A stretch of 64,000 bases of DNA from Parapedobacter sp051400755. GTDB taxonomy: Bacteria > Bacteroidota > Bacteroidia > Sphingobacteriales > Sphingobacteriaceae. The DNA is taken from the NCBI RefSeq assembly GCF_051400755.1, contig NZ_JBLFFL010000003.1, positions 124,001 through 188,000 on the forward strand. Reading direction: 5' to 3'. Every line of letters begins with the position of its first letter. The stretch's first letter is position 1. The notes beneath the pieces are model-generated. The model did no database searches. It saw only the letters and a program-made list of their open reading frames with translations, and had not been told where the DNA came from. The translations under genes and the position numbers were made by a program. This document shows positions 1-7,450 of this stretch, in pieces.

Positions 1-365
1 GTGGCCCGCTCCTTGGGCACCTCATAGTAGCCCGTATTGATGATTACTTCTTCCAGCGCGGATGCGTCCGTTTCGAGATGAATCTCAATGGATTCGGAGC
101 CATTCAGCCCATTGGTGGGCATACGTTGCGGTATGTAGCCCACATACGTTACCAGTATGGTATCGGTATCCACAGAGACCATGATCCGGAAACGGCCTTC
201 GGCATCCGCCGTAGCCGACCCGCCATACCGCATTGAGCGGACATTGGCACCACCAAGCAGTGCACGCTCTTCTGCCGACCTCACGGTGCCCGTTATTATC
301 TGCTGGGAAAATGCCGCGGCCACAGCAAAGCATAAGAATAGTATCAATAATAGGGTTGATTTCAT
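1..365 (-). CDS. SusC/RagA-type TonB-dependent receptor, N-terminal part
   Basis: The gene runs off the left edge, so only about 121 N-terminal residues are visible. It starts with a signal peptide (MKSTLLLILFLCFAVA, then an A-x-A-like site before QQ). A carboxypeptidase-regulatory-like beta-sandwich segment follows (IITGTVRSAEE... DAEGRFRI... VTYVGY). The visible part ends in the start of a plug or TonB-box region (EEVIINTGYYEVPKERA). These features are typical of SusC/RagA outer-membrane importers of glycans or peptides in Bacteroidota. The start lies 11 bp after the upstream TlpA gene stop, so the two are probably cotranscribed. The substrate cannot be told from this part. Confidence 0.85.
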   Translation of the reverse strand, partial: MKSTLLLILFLCFAVAAAFSQQIITGTVRSAEERALLGGANVRSMRYGGSATADAEGRFRIMVSVDTDTILVTYVGYIPQRMPTNGLNGSESIEIHLETDASALEEVIINTGYYEVPKERA

Positions 366-376
366 TTCAAGATGGT

Positions 377-1048
377 TTAGTTGTTGGCAATAGGTTGTTC
401 AGGCTGATTTTCCATATCCACATGCTCGCCGTTGATGACCTTGGCGATGTTTTCGGCAGTGATATCTTCATACTGCGGAATAGCCAGCAGTTTGCCCTCA
501 TGTATCCACACGGTGCCGAAGGCCGTCACATAGCGCGAAAAAGCGATGCCGTGCAGTGCAGGGTCGTTCACGATCGAATACCGGGTCCATTGATGCTTTT
601 CCATGAAGGCTACAGCCCGGCGTTCGCTGTCGAACGCCTGCACTGGGATAACCGCCAGTTCAGCCTGAAATGCCGAATCTCTTATTGCATCCAGCTTATT
701 GAGCGACTCCAGGCAAGGCTTGCACCACGTGGCCCAGAAATCCAATATGATCAGCTTCTTATCCCGGTAATCATTGAGTGTAATGGTATCCTTCCTTTCT
801 GGATGGTTCACCACCTGCAGCGGCAGGTGCCACAAGGCTTCGGGGATGGTATCCCCGATTTGCAAGGGCTTGATACTATCCGAGGAAATACCCGACAGCA
901 CAGGCCCCGAGGGCTCGGGGCGCTGTGCGTGGGCTTCTGCACACATGAAAGAAACTACAGCCAAGAGACTGATATGTCGTATGTCGAGATGTTTGAGTAT
1001 ATGTTTGGTTAGGGCATAGTATACCCCTAAGCGTAAATTTTGCTTCAT
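377..1048 (-). CDS. TlpA/ResA-like exported thioredoxin
   Basis: A 223-residue protein with an N-terminal hydrophobic signal segment (about residues 25-42, ending AEAHAQ), then a thioredoxin fold. The active site WCKPC is at residues 108-112, in the order FWATWCKPC typical of TlpA/ResA disulfide reductases. It should act in the periplasm, reducing disulfides. It lies just upstream of a SusC-type receptor on the same strand, and TlpA-like proteins are common partners of SusC/D loci. An alternative start a few codons downstream is possible because the first 24 residues are not needed for the signal peptide. Confidence 0.85.
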   Translation of the reverse strand: MKQNLRLGVYYALTKHILKHLDIRHISLLAVVSFMCAEAHAQRPEPSGPVLSGISSDSIKPLQIGDTIPEALWHLPLQVVNHPERKDTITLNDYRDKKLIILDFWATWCKPCLESLNKLDAIRDSAFQAELAVIPVQAFDSERRAVAFMEKHQWTRYSIVNDPALHGIAFSRYVTAFGTVWIHEGKLLAIPQYEDITAENIAKVINGEHVDMENQPEQPIANN

Positions 1049-1499
1049 TAGATATTGGTAGTTAACGGTTTAAGAAAAATTGTTTCAAAAACCGGCCTCC
1101 AACGCCGAAGAAATTTCCATGAAAGTTGGAAGTATGAAAAAAAGCGTCTACTTTTAGCTATTGCGAATTGACTGAAAATAAACACCTTCTCCAACCTGAA
1201 CTAAAACGGATTTATCCTTTCAGCATTGGGGTCGGTGGCAGCAGAGGAAGAGGCTTTTTATTGGCCGTGCTTCGGGGTTTGGCTTTTTAGGCCTCTCTCC
1301 TACGCGCTTCCGTCGGCTGCTTCGTTTTCGGCTAGCCCTATTCGGGACCGCATATAACGTTCTTTGTAAGGATACGCTGCACAAACCGTAGCCGCACCTC
1401 GTTGAGGCGGGATTCGGCATTTTGGTTTTGGTTTAAAATCGTTCTTTTCATAATCAATGTGGTTATGATATGAACGATGTTGGTCTCGAAGTGTAATAG
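1049..1499. other. gene-free stretch between TlpA and the candidate RNA
   Basis: No reading frame here looks like a real protein; the open frames are short and arginine- or cysteine-rich. The region upstream of the TlpA gene (1049-1150) should contain its promoter, but I could not find a convincing TAnnTTTG box. GC-rich pieces around 1230-1420 form partial inverted repeats of the kind common in intergenic DNA of this group. I see nothing else that can be supported. Confidence 0.4.
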
Positions 1500-1650
1500 G
1501 CACCACTTGAAATAAGCAAGGGGCAGCCGCACACCTTAGGCCCGAGGGTGACCAACCCAGTAGTCCCTAAGTCTTCACGAGACTCACGAGAGCACATTTT
1601 CCACCTAAAGCTGACGTGCAGCCACCCACATGCTATATGACAAAAGTAGG
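1500..1650 (-). ncRNA. candidate rod-shaped structured RNA
   Basis: The stretch folds as one long interrupted rod. Listed as plus-strand positions, the pairs are: 1505-1508 with 1644-1647; 1515-1518 with 1631-1634; GGG 1521-1523 with CCC 1625-1627; GC 1526-1527 with 1622-1623; GCAC 1529-1532 with 1617-1620; and a terminal hairpin CTTAGG 1535-1540 with CCTAAG 1566-1571, which encloses an inner GGGT/ACCC hairpin. There is no protein-like frame. A Bacteroidota-type promoter at 1798-1767 points into it on the minus strand, so that strand is preferred. The rod with internal loops recalls 6S-type RNA, but the class is a guess. Ends are uncertain; a transcript from the promoter would start near 1760. 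Confidence 0.4.
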
Positions 1651-1766
1651 AAACTTTTTCAAAGCATGGGGCGATCACACGGTTCCCTCGGTGGAAATTG
1701 GTCGTTTACGGACCGAGAAAACATCGTTCATCAAGGCAAAATTGCCGTGATTATCAATCGCTGAAA

Positions 1767-1798
1767 CAAATATAAGAACAATGTTCTAAACCCCCAAA
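1767..1798 (-). promoter_or_regulatory. Bacteroidota-type promoter reading leftwards
   Basis: On the minus strand a TTTG (1798-1795) is followed after exactly 20 nt by TATATTTG (1774-1767), a full match to the Bacteroidota -33/-7 layout. The TTTG is part of the palindrome CCAAATATTTGG (1794-1805). The only thing downstream is the candidate structured RNA. Confidence 0.55.
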
Positions 1799-1822
1799 TA
1801 TTTGGTGGTTAAATTTTTATTT

Positions 1823-2236
1823 ATGACCGAGATTTATCAGACAAAAGCTATCTTTCGAATAGAATATGAATTAATATTAAATGTAAAGGCATTCCGTGAC
1901 AAAAGAGGATGGTCCCAGGAGGTTCTGAGTGGTAAAATGCTTCTTGCCGTCAATTTTGTCGGCAAATGCGAATCTTTGGATCAGCCAGAGAAATATAATT
2001 TGCGCCATATAGGGATTTTGAAAAGAGTATTCGGCTTCAAAAGCCTTGATGAATTTTTCCCCTCTGGAATACCTAACGATGAACAGATTGTTATTAGATA
2101 CAAAAAAGTGCCTAAGAAGAAAGCCGACGGAAGTGATTCCAAGATTATGGAAAATGTAGTGGTGGAAATAGTTGTTGTCGATGGGGAAACGAAAGCGGAG
2201 GTGAATAAGATGAATAAGAAAGGAACTGATGAGTAA
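1823..2236 (+). CDS. XRE-like helix-turn-helix protein
   Basis: A 137-residue protein if started at the ATG at 1823; an open frame extends 7 codons further to a TTG, but the ATG is preferred. Residues about 20-60 resemble a Cro/C1-type helix-turn-helix (VKAFRDKRGWSQEVLSGKM, then a second helix and a KRVFGF...EFFP end), as in Bacteroidota XRE proteins. The recognition helix is poorly conserved. The tail is rich in lysine and valine. It is probably a small DNA-binding regulator, the first gene on the plus strand of the accessory region. Target unknown. Confidence 0.55.
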   Translation: MTEIYQTKAIFRIEYELILNVKAFRDKRGWSQEVLSGKMLLAVNFVGKCESLDQPEKYNLRHIGILKRVFGFKSLDEFFPSGIPNDEQIVIRYKKVPKKKADGSDSKIMENVVVEIVVVDGETKAEVNKMNKKGTDE

Positions 2237-2319
2237 AATTTAGCCGGCTAACAGATAGTGACGCAATAAAATTATAAACCGCTTATTCCAGAAACCAAAC
2301 CAATGAACCTAAATGAATT

Positions 2320-2952
2320 ATGGCCGTAATTAGATTTCTAAAAGAACAAAAGCTTACAGACTGGATACAAGTATGCTGTTCAATACTATTAGTGTTAGCC
2401 GCATTTTGGGCATTGTTTACTTGGAGAAATCAAAAAGAATATGAAGTCGAAATTTTGGGGATTTCGAATGCGTCAAAACATTTTGATACATTCATGAATG
2501 TCTATGCGATTAGTGAAGAAGGGCTGTCGGATGATCAAAGGAAGGTATTATCAGAATTTGTCAAAAAACAAGACAAATTAATCGAGCACAATCACAAGTT
2601 TTTGAATCTGTTAATTCACAAAACACTTATAGACAACAACAAAGAAAAGTACCGAAGCGAACATGATCTTATGATTGAACATATAAATCTGGTATTGTCA
2701 ACTTTCAAAAAGAGATCAGATAAAACCTTATACCAATTCTATCACAAACTTTATACAGAGATTAGAGCAACTGATGTACGCCTGGAGATGTCCAGTATGA
2801 TATTAAATTCCTTAAAAGATGATGGTATTATTTCTGACAACGATGTTGCAGAGTTGGCGGAATATGCCAACTGGTTAGATGATTCCGTCAAAAACACTAA
2901 AGCCAACTTGTTGTCGATTCATAAATTATTAACAGAACTAATAGATTTTTAA
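2320..2952 (+). CDS. one-helix membrane protein of unknown function
   Basis: A 210-residue protein not assigned to a family. A transmembrane helix lies near the N terminus (about residues 15-36, WIQVCCSILLVLAAFWALF). The rest is predicted helical, charged and cytoplasmic or periplasmic, with several heptad-like stretches. The codons are AT-rich like the neighbouring NACHT gene and unlike the pigment cluster, which suggests acquisition. The position beside another single-span protein and a NACHT NTPase suggests an accessory or defence role, but nothing in the sequence proves it. Confidence 0.65.
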   Translation: MAVIRFLKEQKLTDWIQVCCSILLVLAAFWALFTWRNQKEYEVEILGISNASKHFDTFMNVYAISEEGLSDDQRKVLSEFVKKQDKLIEHNHKFLNLLIHKTLIDNNKEKYRSEHDLMIEHINLVLSTFKKRSDKTLYQFYHKLYTEIRATDVRLEMSSMILNSLKDDGIISDNDVAELAEYANWLDDSVKNTKANLLSIHKLLTELIDF

Positions 2953-3047
2953 CAAAGACGAACTCAACCTTTGATATCGCGTTCTATGATATCAAACACG
3001 AATACAGACCTATGGTGAAAAGCCAATAGAAAGACAGATACCTCCAA

Positions 3048-3740
3048 ATGAAAAAATTATCAGAAAACAAAAAAAAAAATATTAGGAATGCATCATCGTT
3101 CGTATTAGGTGTGATAATAACAATAATAATAACTAAGACGTCAGACAAGATTGTTCCGAACGACCCGGTGATTGTAAAGGAATATACTGATACGATTAAA
3201 ATAGTCCACGATTACAAAATTCCAAACGAATTAAACGGTGATTCGACAACACAAGAACTTGAAAGGAAAATTAAAAACTTAGAGCTATTGAATAATTATG
3301 ACAGACAAATCAAAGAAAGAATTACGCTAACAAAAAATGTTGACGGAGTAATCCCAAATTTAATTCTAACAGGAAGTGAAAATAGAATAAAAAGTAAAGG
3401 GTACACATATGGCAGTTCTTCTGCTTATTTTACTTCCGTTTGTCCCGATATGAACAATGATTTTCTGGATATAAGACTTGATTTTTTTAACCCGACTTTC
3501 ACGAAGGATATTGCTTATTTAAGAGTTAATATCTACCGTTTCGACAATAAGAACTCCAATGAAGCCAGAACTTCTATTCTCGAAGAATTTTACGAAGTAA
3601 AATCTCAAAATAATATAATTAGGATAAGCAATGATTTTCCAAAAGGAAAATATGAAATTCTTTATGGTTTTATATTTAACAACGAGCTTACAAAAACATT
3701 TCCTTCCTTTAATTTCAAGAAATGTATAGTGACCAAATAA
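3048..3740 (+). CDS. N-terminally anchored hypothetical protein
   Basis: A 230-residue protein. A lysine-rich start (MKKLSENKKKNIRN) is followed by one hydrophobic helix (about residues 15-31, SSFVLGVIITIIITK), so it is likely a membrane-anchored protein with the rest outside the cytoplasm. Residues about 65-90 look like a short coiled coil; the C-terminal half is beta-rich. Very AT-rich codon use, with poly-A runs near the start. I do not recognise the family. It follows the other anchored protein by about 95 bp and may share its transcript. Confidence 0.65.
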   Translation: MKKLSENKKKNIRNASSFVLGVIITIIITKTSDKIVPNDPVIVKEYTDTIKIVHDYKIPNELNGDSTTQELERKIKNLELLNNYDRQIKERITLTKNVDGVIPNLILTGSENRIKSKGYTYGSSSAYFTSVCPDMNNDFLDIRLDFFNPTFTKDIAYLRVNIYRFDNKNSNEARTSILEEFYEVKSQNNIIRISNDFPKGKYEILYGFIFNNELTKTFPSFNFKKCIVTK

Positions 3741-3917
3741 AATTTACTACTGCCTGGATATGGCGGAGGTAACTGGGTTATGGTTTTCGCTGATGAAGGC
3801 TCTTCCCATTTTTGATGGTGGCCACCGCTCACCGATGTGCCGTTTTAAACAAAAGGTGGAGTAATTAGGCACAATGCTACAAACATTAACCTAACAAAAG
3901 CTTATGGCATATCTGAG

Positions 3918-4025
3918 CAAAACAGGTCGGCTTGCAACGTGGGCGAAGCGATGATCACCACCGCTGGCAATCTACCTGCGAAGTACGTAATCCATTCCGT
4001 AGGGCAGTTTACCTTTATAAATTGA
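3918..4025 (+). pseudogene. remnant of a macro-domain gene
   Basis: In one frame ending at the stop at 4023-4025 the sequence reads VGEAMITTAGNLPAKYVIHS, followed by VGQF. This is the conserved core of macro-domain (ADP-ribose-binding) proteins, in which a similar string precedes the substrate loop. The N-terminal half and everything after VG are missing, and no start is present. It is a decayed fragment. The surrounding 3741-4155 interval holds nothing else I can name. Confidence 0.55.
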
Positions 4026-4164
4026 AAACCAATTAGGCTGATAACTAAAAGAATATTAATGACATATGAAAAAAAAGTAAAATACTATTACAACTCGGAT
4101 ACCCTTCAATCCGAGACCAACACTTAATAAATATTTAAATAAAACACTTATAACCGTGCTGATT

Positions 4165-5907
4165 ATGGAATTAATTAAAGAATTGATAGGGAAACCCCTT
4201 GATGCGTTCTGGTCTACACTAGGCGCTGAACTCAAAAACATCATTTCTAACCGAATGTTGGAGTACGAAATTGAAGAGTATGAAAGAAATTATTACACTA
4301 AGACAATAGTACATCGAACTGAACCCGTTAAATTATTCGACTTTTATTTACCTCTTCATATAAGGAAGCATGGCAATAATTACAAAGAAGATAGATTGCC
4401 TACGCTGAGCTGCCGAGATTTATTTGCCGACCATTCTGACTTTCTGACCATAATGGGGACAGCAGGAAGTGGGAAAAGTACTATTGTTAAATATTTAGTT
4501 GTTAAAGCAATTGAAGAGAAATTCAAGATACCTATTAAGGTCGAATTGCGATATTTGAATAGCTATAGTGGAAGTTTAAATAGTTTTATTGAACACGAGA
4601 TATTCAAGTTCCAGCAATTGGCTTTTGATAATAATATTATTGATAGGCTATTAAAATCTGGTAATTTCATTTTCTTCTTTGACGGCTATGACGAATTGAG
4701 TTCCCATGTCAAAGATGGTATTACTAGGAACATTAACGACTTCACCAAGTTATATAACAAAAACTCTTATTTGTTAACAACAAGACCATTTACAAACATT
4801 GAGTTGTTGTCAAAATTTCGAAACTTTGAAGTGTGTCCCCTTAGTGAGGCCGAAATAGAACAATTCGTCAGGAAGCAAATCCCACCCAAAGAAAAAGAAA
4901 CAGCAAATAAAATAGTAGAAGCGGCAAACTCAGCCGAAAATAGCAATTATACGTCCTACCTTAGCAATCCGTTACTTCTGTCAATGTTTATTCTAACATA
5001 TCAGACTTATTCTAACGTTCCGCCTAAAAGAAGCTCTTTCTATCGACAGGTTTTCGAATCTCTATTCTATCTACACGATAGTATGTCAAAATTGTCATGG
5101 ACAAGGGAAAAAAAATCTGGACTCAATAAAGAGCAATTTGAATATGTTCTTCAGCTATTCTCCTTTATAAGTTTTTTTCACGAAATGTTTGTCTTTGATA
5201 TCAGTTACATTGAAGCTATTTTAAATCAAATAAAGGATAAAAAGAAGTCCATTGAGTTCGACAATAAAGATTTGCTAGACGATTTACAGGTTGGAATATG
5301 CATTTTGAATAAAGAAGGAATAGACTATGTGTTTCCTCACAGGTCTCTTCAAGAATACTTTGCATCACAATATATTGTCAATTTAGATCCTAAGAATAAG
5401 AAGGAGATTTATAAGAGGATTTTAGACCAATTTGTTACCTCCGACATTGTAGATTATTTTACTAAAGATAACTTTTACTCTTTAATCGCTGAACAAGATC
5501 CTATGGGAGTTATAAGAAACATATCTATACCTTATTTTGAGGAAGTTAATCAAAAGATTAAACTTGAATTGACCGAAGAGCAAAAAGCGAATCTAATTGA
5601 TTCTGTTCGCTATTTCAGTTTATCTTTCCACACGAGCCATATTGATTTGACGCAGTTATTTAGAGCTTTTTCGGATTTTGCCGACGAGAGAAACCGATTA
5701 TTCAAAGAAATATTTTCAAGAAACCGTAAATTGAAGAATGAAAACGGCAATATTAAACTCTTAAAAACAGAGAGCGAAAAATTATCTTCGATATATAATA
5801 ACCAAATTAAGAATCTAAAACATTTATTACCGTCAATAATAAAGAACTGTAGAGGATTTCTTAGGGATGAGGAAAATAGCGACAGTGGAATCATCGATTT
5901 AATATAA
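4165..5907 (+). CDS. NACHT-domain NTPase (bNACHT-like, possible antiphage protein)
   Basis: A 580-residue STAND-type NTPase. Residues 1-80 form a charged helical N-terminal part with no recognised effector. The NACHT domain follows: Walker A GTAGSGKST at about 98-106, Walker B FFFDGYDEL at about 170-178, sensor-like TTRPF near 210, and a helical segment with a PHRSLQEYFASQY motif (about 395-407), all typical of NACHT proteins. The C-terminal part of about 180 residues is short and helical, with no leucine-rich or TPR repeats. Bacterial NACHT proteins of this size are known antiphage NLR-like proteins; a defence role here is inference. A GTG three codons upstream (4156) could also be the start. 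AT-rich compared with the chromosome to the right. Confidence 0.8.
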   Translation: MELIKELIGKPLDAFWSTLGAELKNIISNRMLEYEIEEYERNYYTKTIVHRTEPVKLFDFYLPLHIRKHGNNYKEDRLPTLSCRDLFADHSDFLTIMGTAGSGKSTIVKYLVVKAIEEKFKIPIKVELRYLNSYSGSLNSFIEHEIFKFQQLAFDNNIIDRLLKSGNFIFFFDGYDELSSHVKDGITRNINDFTKLYNKNSYLLTTRPFTNIELLSKFRNFEVCPLSEAEIEQFVRKQIPPKEKETANKIVEAANSAENSNYTSYLSNPLLLSMFILTYQTYSNVPPKRSSFYRQVFESLFYLHDSMSKLSWTREKKSGLNKEQFEYVLQLFSFISFFHEMFVFDISYIEAILNQIKDKKKSIEFDNKDLLDDLQVGICILNKEGIDYVFPHRSLQEYFASQYIVNLDPKNKKEIYKRILDQFVTSDIVDYFTKDNFYSLIAEQDPMGVIRNISIPYFEEVNQKIKLELTEEQKANLIDSVRYFSLSFHTSHIDLTQLFRAFSDFADERNRLFKEIFSRNRKLKNENGNIKLLKTESEKLSSIYNNQIKNLKHLLPSIIKNCRGFLRDEENSDSGIIDLI

Positions 5908-6012
5908 ATTAGTCACGACTTAATCTGACAGTTACAATTAGAAAAGTAACTTTAAGCAGATTAAGTAACATGGCAACACAATAAAATCAAGAACAAGTTA
6001 GGGGGTGTCCCA

Positions 6013-6117
6013 ATGTATGTAGAATCCATCAAGCTGGCTTCTCGTAGAGAGGGAATGGTAGAGGCGATGAAGATATATCATGAAAACATCGAGACCGACA
6101 ACGATACAAGCAAGTAA
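6013..6117 (+). CDS. possible 34-residue peptide
   Basis: A short ATG-to-stop frame starting MYVESIKLASRREGMVEAMK and ending NDTSK. Its composition is protein-like (charged, few rare residues) and it lies in an otherwise empty gap between the NACHT gene and the next gene. It could equally be the end of a decayed gene. No family recognised. Confidence 0.2.
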   Translation: MYVESIKLASRREGMVEAMKIYHENIETDNDTSK

Positions 6118-6183
6118 CCGCCTTGCAACAATGCAATATCAACCATCGTAGGGGCGTACCTAATAGTACTATAATGCATCATT

Positions 6184-6828
6184 ATGAGGGAAAGTATTCT
6201 CGAAAAGATTTCAGAGCTAGTTGCCAAAGGAATTAAATCGGAAGCGGAGTGTGTTTACCTGCTGGCACAAACAAGAAAATATATGGAACAGCAAGGCATG
6301 CCCGGATATTGGAATCTGAGGATGTGCGCCAATTGGACCCTGCACAGTCAGCTGGACAATCCTACCGTACAGGGTTTCCTCCGTGAACTGAACGATTTCC
6401 TTATCGATGCTGAAGCCCAGAGTAGATATAATATAGACCGTCATCCCTCGCTTAAAAGTAAGCTTTCCTTCGTCGCCTCTTTACAAGACGAGCTGTCCGA
6501 ATTTCTAAATACTGTCGGAATCGATTCCACGATATGCACTGATTATTCAGCATTTCGCAGTCTTTTGGGGATATTCGGTCAAGTGATTGAAGACACGCCA
6601 TTGCTTTGCAAAGCTAATTCGCCACTTTCCCATCTCAGTGAAGTGACATTTGCAAGGCGAAAATCCATCTTCCAAAAAGATATATACCCGATATCGCTTT
6701 ACTGGAAGATTAAAAATGGGGATAAGGCCATTCTCCTAATAAAGTCAGACATACGTTCCGTACCATTAGGTCCATTTGAGGTTATTACCAAAACATTTAC
6801 CATCGTGACGAATGACAACGAGTTATAG
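6184..6828 (+). CDS. hypothetical protein, 214 residues
   Basis: A soluble protein without signal peptide or membrane segment. The N-terminal 70 residues are helical with an aromatic-rich patch (QGMPGYWNLRMCANWTLHSQ). The middle is helical and the C-terminal 60 residues look like a small beta domain. I do not recognise the family. It has moderate GC and a clean ATG start, and stands alone between the NACHT gene and the Abi remnant, so an accessory or defence-linked role is possible but not shown. Confidence 0.6.
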   Translation: MRESILEKISELVAKGIKSEAECVYLLAQTRKYMEQQGMPGYWNLRMCANWTLHSQLDNPTVQGFLRELNDFLIDAEAQSRYNIDRHPSLKSKLSFVASLQDELSEFLNTVGIDSTICTDYSAFRSLLGIFGQVIEDTPLLCKANSPLSHLSEVTFARRKSIFQKDIYPISLYWKIKNGDKAILLIKSDIRSVPLGPFEVITKTFTIVTNDNEL

Positions 6829-6869
6829 AAAAGGATGGTGCAGACTTTTAACGGTGTCTTGTACACTAA

Positions 6870-6974
6870 TTCCAGAACATCCTCTCACAACCACGCATGA
6901 ACGGCTACCTCGTTCCAAGTAATTTGGATACAGTCTTTAAACTTTCTACCTTTAACCTAACCAATGTGACCTAA
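6870..6974 (+). pseudogene. remnant of an Abi/HEPN gene start
   Basis: The frame reads FQNILSQPRMNGYLVPSN before losing similarity. The intact Abi-family gene 580 bp downstream begins FQSIISQPRMNRYLHACN. The DNA around the central 20 bases (about 6882-6901) is nearly identical to that of the intact gene. This is therefore the 5' scrap of a paralogue whose remainder is gone; it overlaps the repeat at 6923-6976. Confidence 0.6.
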
Positions 6975-6976
6975 AA
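6923..6976 (+). repeat. dispersed promoter-like repeat, copy 1
   Basis: TTTG at 6923-6926, then 20 nt, then TACCTTTA at 6947-6954, followed by AACCAATGTGACCT. Aligned over about 50 bp with copies at 10405 and 15246. This copy lacks the GGGCCTGAAGTAA extension seen in the other two. Confidence 0.5.
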
Positions 6977-7000
6977 CACCGTTGGCATCGTTCCCTGCTG

Positions 7001-7195
7001 TTAGTCTCGTGCGAATCTGTTTACCGGTCCCATTGTGGCTGCCCGGAAACAGCGGTTTTTCAAATTGAGGACCGCTTGGGCTACATCAGAAACGATACAT
7101 TGATCTACCAAATACCAAAAGAGAGTGACATTGCTTTATTCTTTCCGTATGAAACAGCCATTATCTGCAATATGGCTGTATTAGGAGCGTTATGA
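7001..7195 (+). pseudogene. open fragment with a lipobox-like start
   Basis: A 64-codon open stretch without a start codon. It begins LVSCESVYRSHCGC, which looks like the end of a lipoprotein signal peptide, then continues as a plausible beta-rich protein (FQIEDRLGYIRNDTLIYQIP) to a stop at 7193-7195. The signal peptide start has been lost by frameshift or truncation. Family unknown. Confidence 0.3.
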
Positions 7196-7256
7196 CGCAC
7201 CGTAACAAATTCAGGGATTCACGATAAACCGTAAATACCAATATATTACTAAAAAA

Positions 7257-7288
7257 TTTGGCTAGAACCTATTGATTGTTTATCTTTA
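7257..7288 (+). promoter_or_regulatory. Bacteroidota promoter of the Abi leader RNA
   Basis: TTTG at 7257-7260 and TATCTTTA at 7281-7288 with a spacer of exactly 20 nt. Transcription should start near 7295, leaving a leader of about 155 nt before the Abi-family start codon. Confidence 0.6.
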
Positions 7289-7294
7289 CCACAA

Positions 7295-7440
7295 CCAGCG
7301 TGAACTGATATTGAGAATAAGTTTCAGTTTAGAAAGGGAAAGAAAACCCTATAAAACGAAACCCGATAGCTTGAATTGCTTCAGGGGCTACCGGGAATAA
7401 TCTTATACAAAGATAAGACTATCTATTGAAATAACAAAAT
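7295..7440 (+). ncRNA. structured leader RNA of the Abi/HEPN gene, candidate RNA antitoxin
   Basis: Four hairpins follow one another. H1: AACTGA 7303-7308 with TCAGTT 7324-7329. H2: AGGG 7335-7338 with CCCT 7347-7350. H3: 7362-7370 with 7387-7395 (nine pairs, one A-C mismatch), extended by TGAA/TTCA around a TTGC loop. H4: TCTTAT 7401-7406 with ATAAGA 7413-7418. There is no protein-like frame. The strong promoter just upstream and the HEPN gene just downstream make a cis-encoded regulatory or antitoxin RNA plausible; it could also be a simple 5' untranslated region. Confidence 0.45.
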
Positions 7441-7450
7441 ACTAGGCCTA

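Noticed and set aside
1220..1678. several short minus-strand frames
   Set aside because: Overlapping frames rich in Arg, Ser and Cys without any common motif; the DNA structure suggests an RNA or intergenic repeats instead.
7295..7440. retron or diversity-generating element at the structured leader
   Set aside because: No reverse transcriptase motif (YxDD) occurs nearby, so the RNA is better viewed as the leader of the Abi/HEPN gene.
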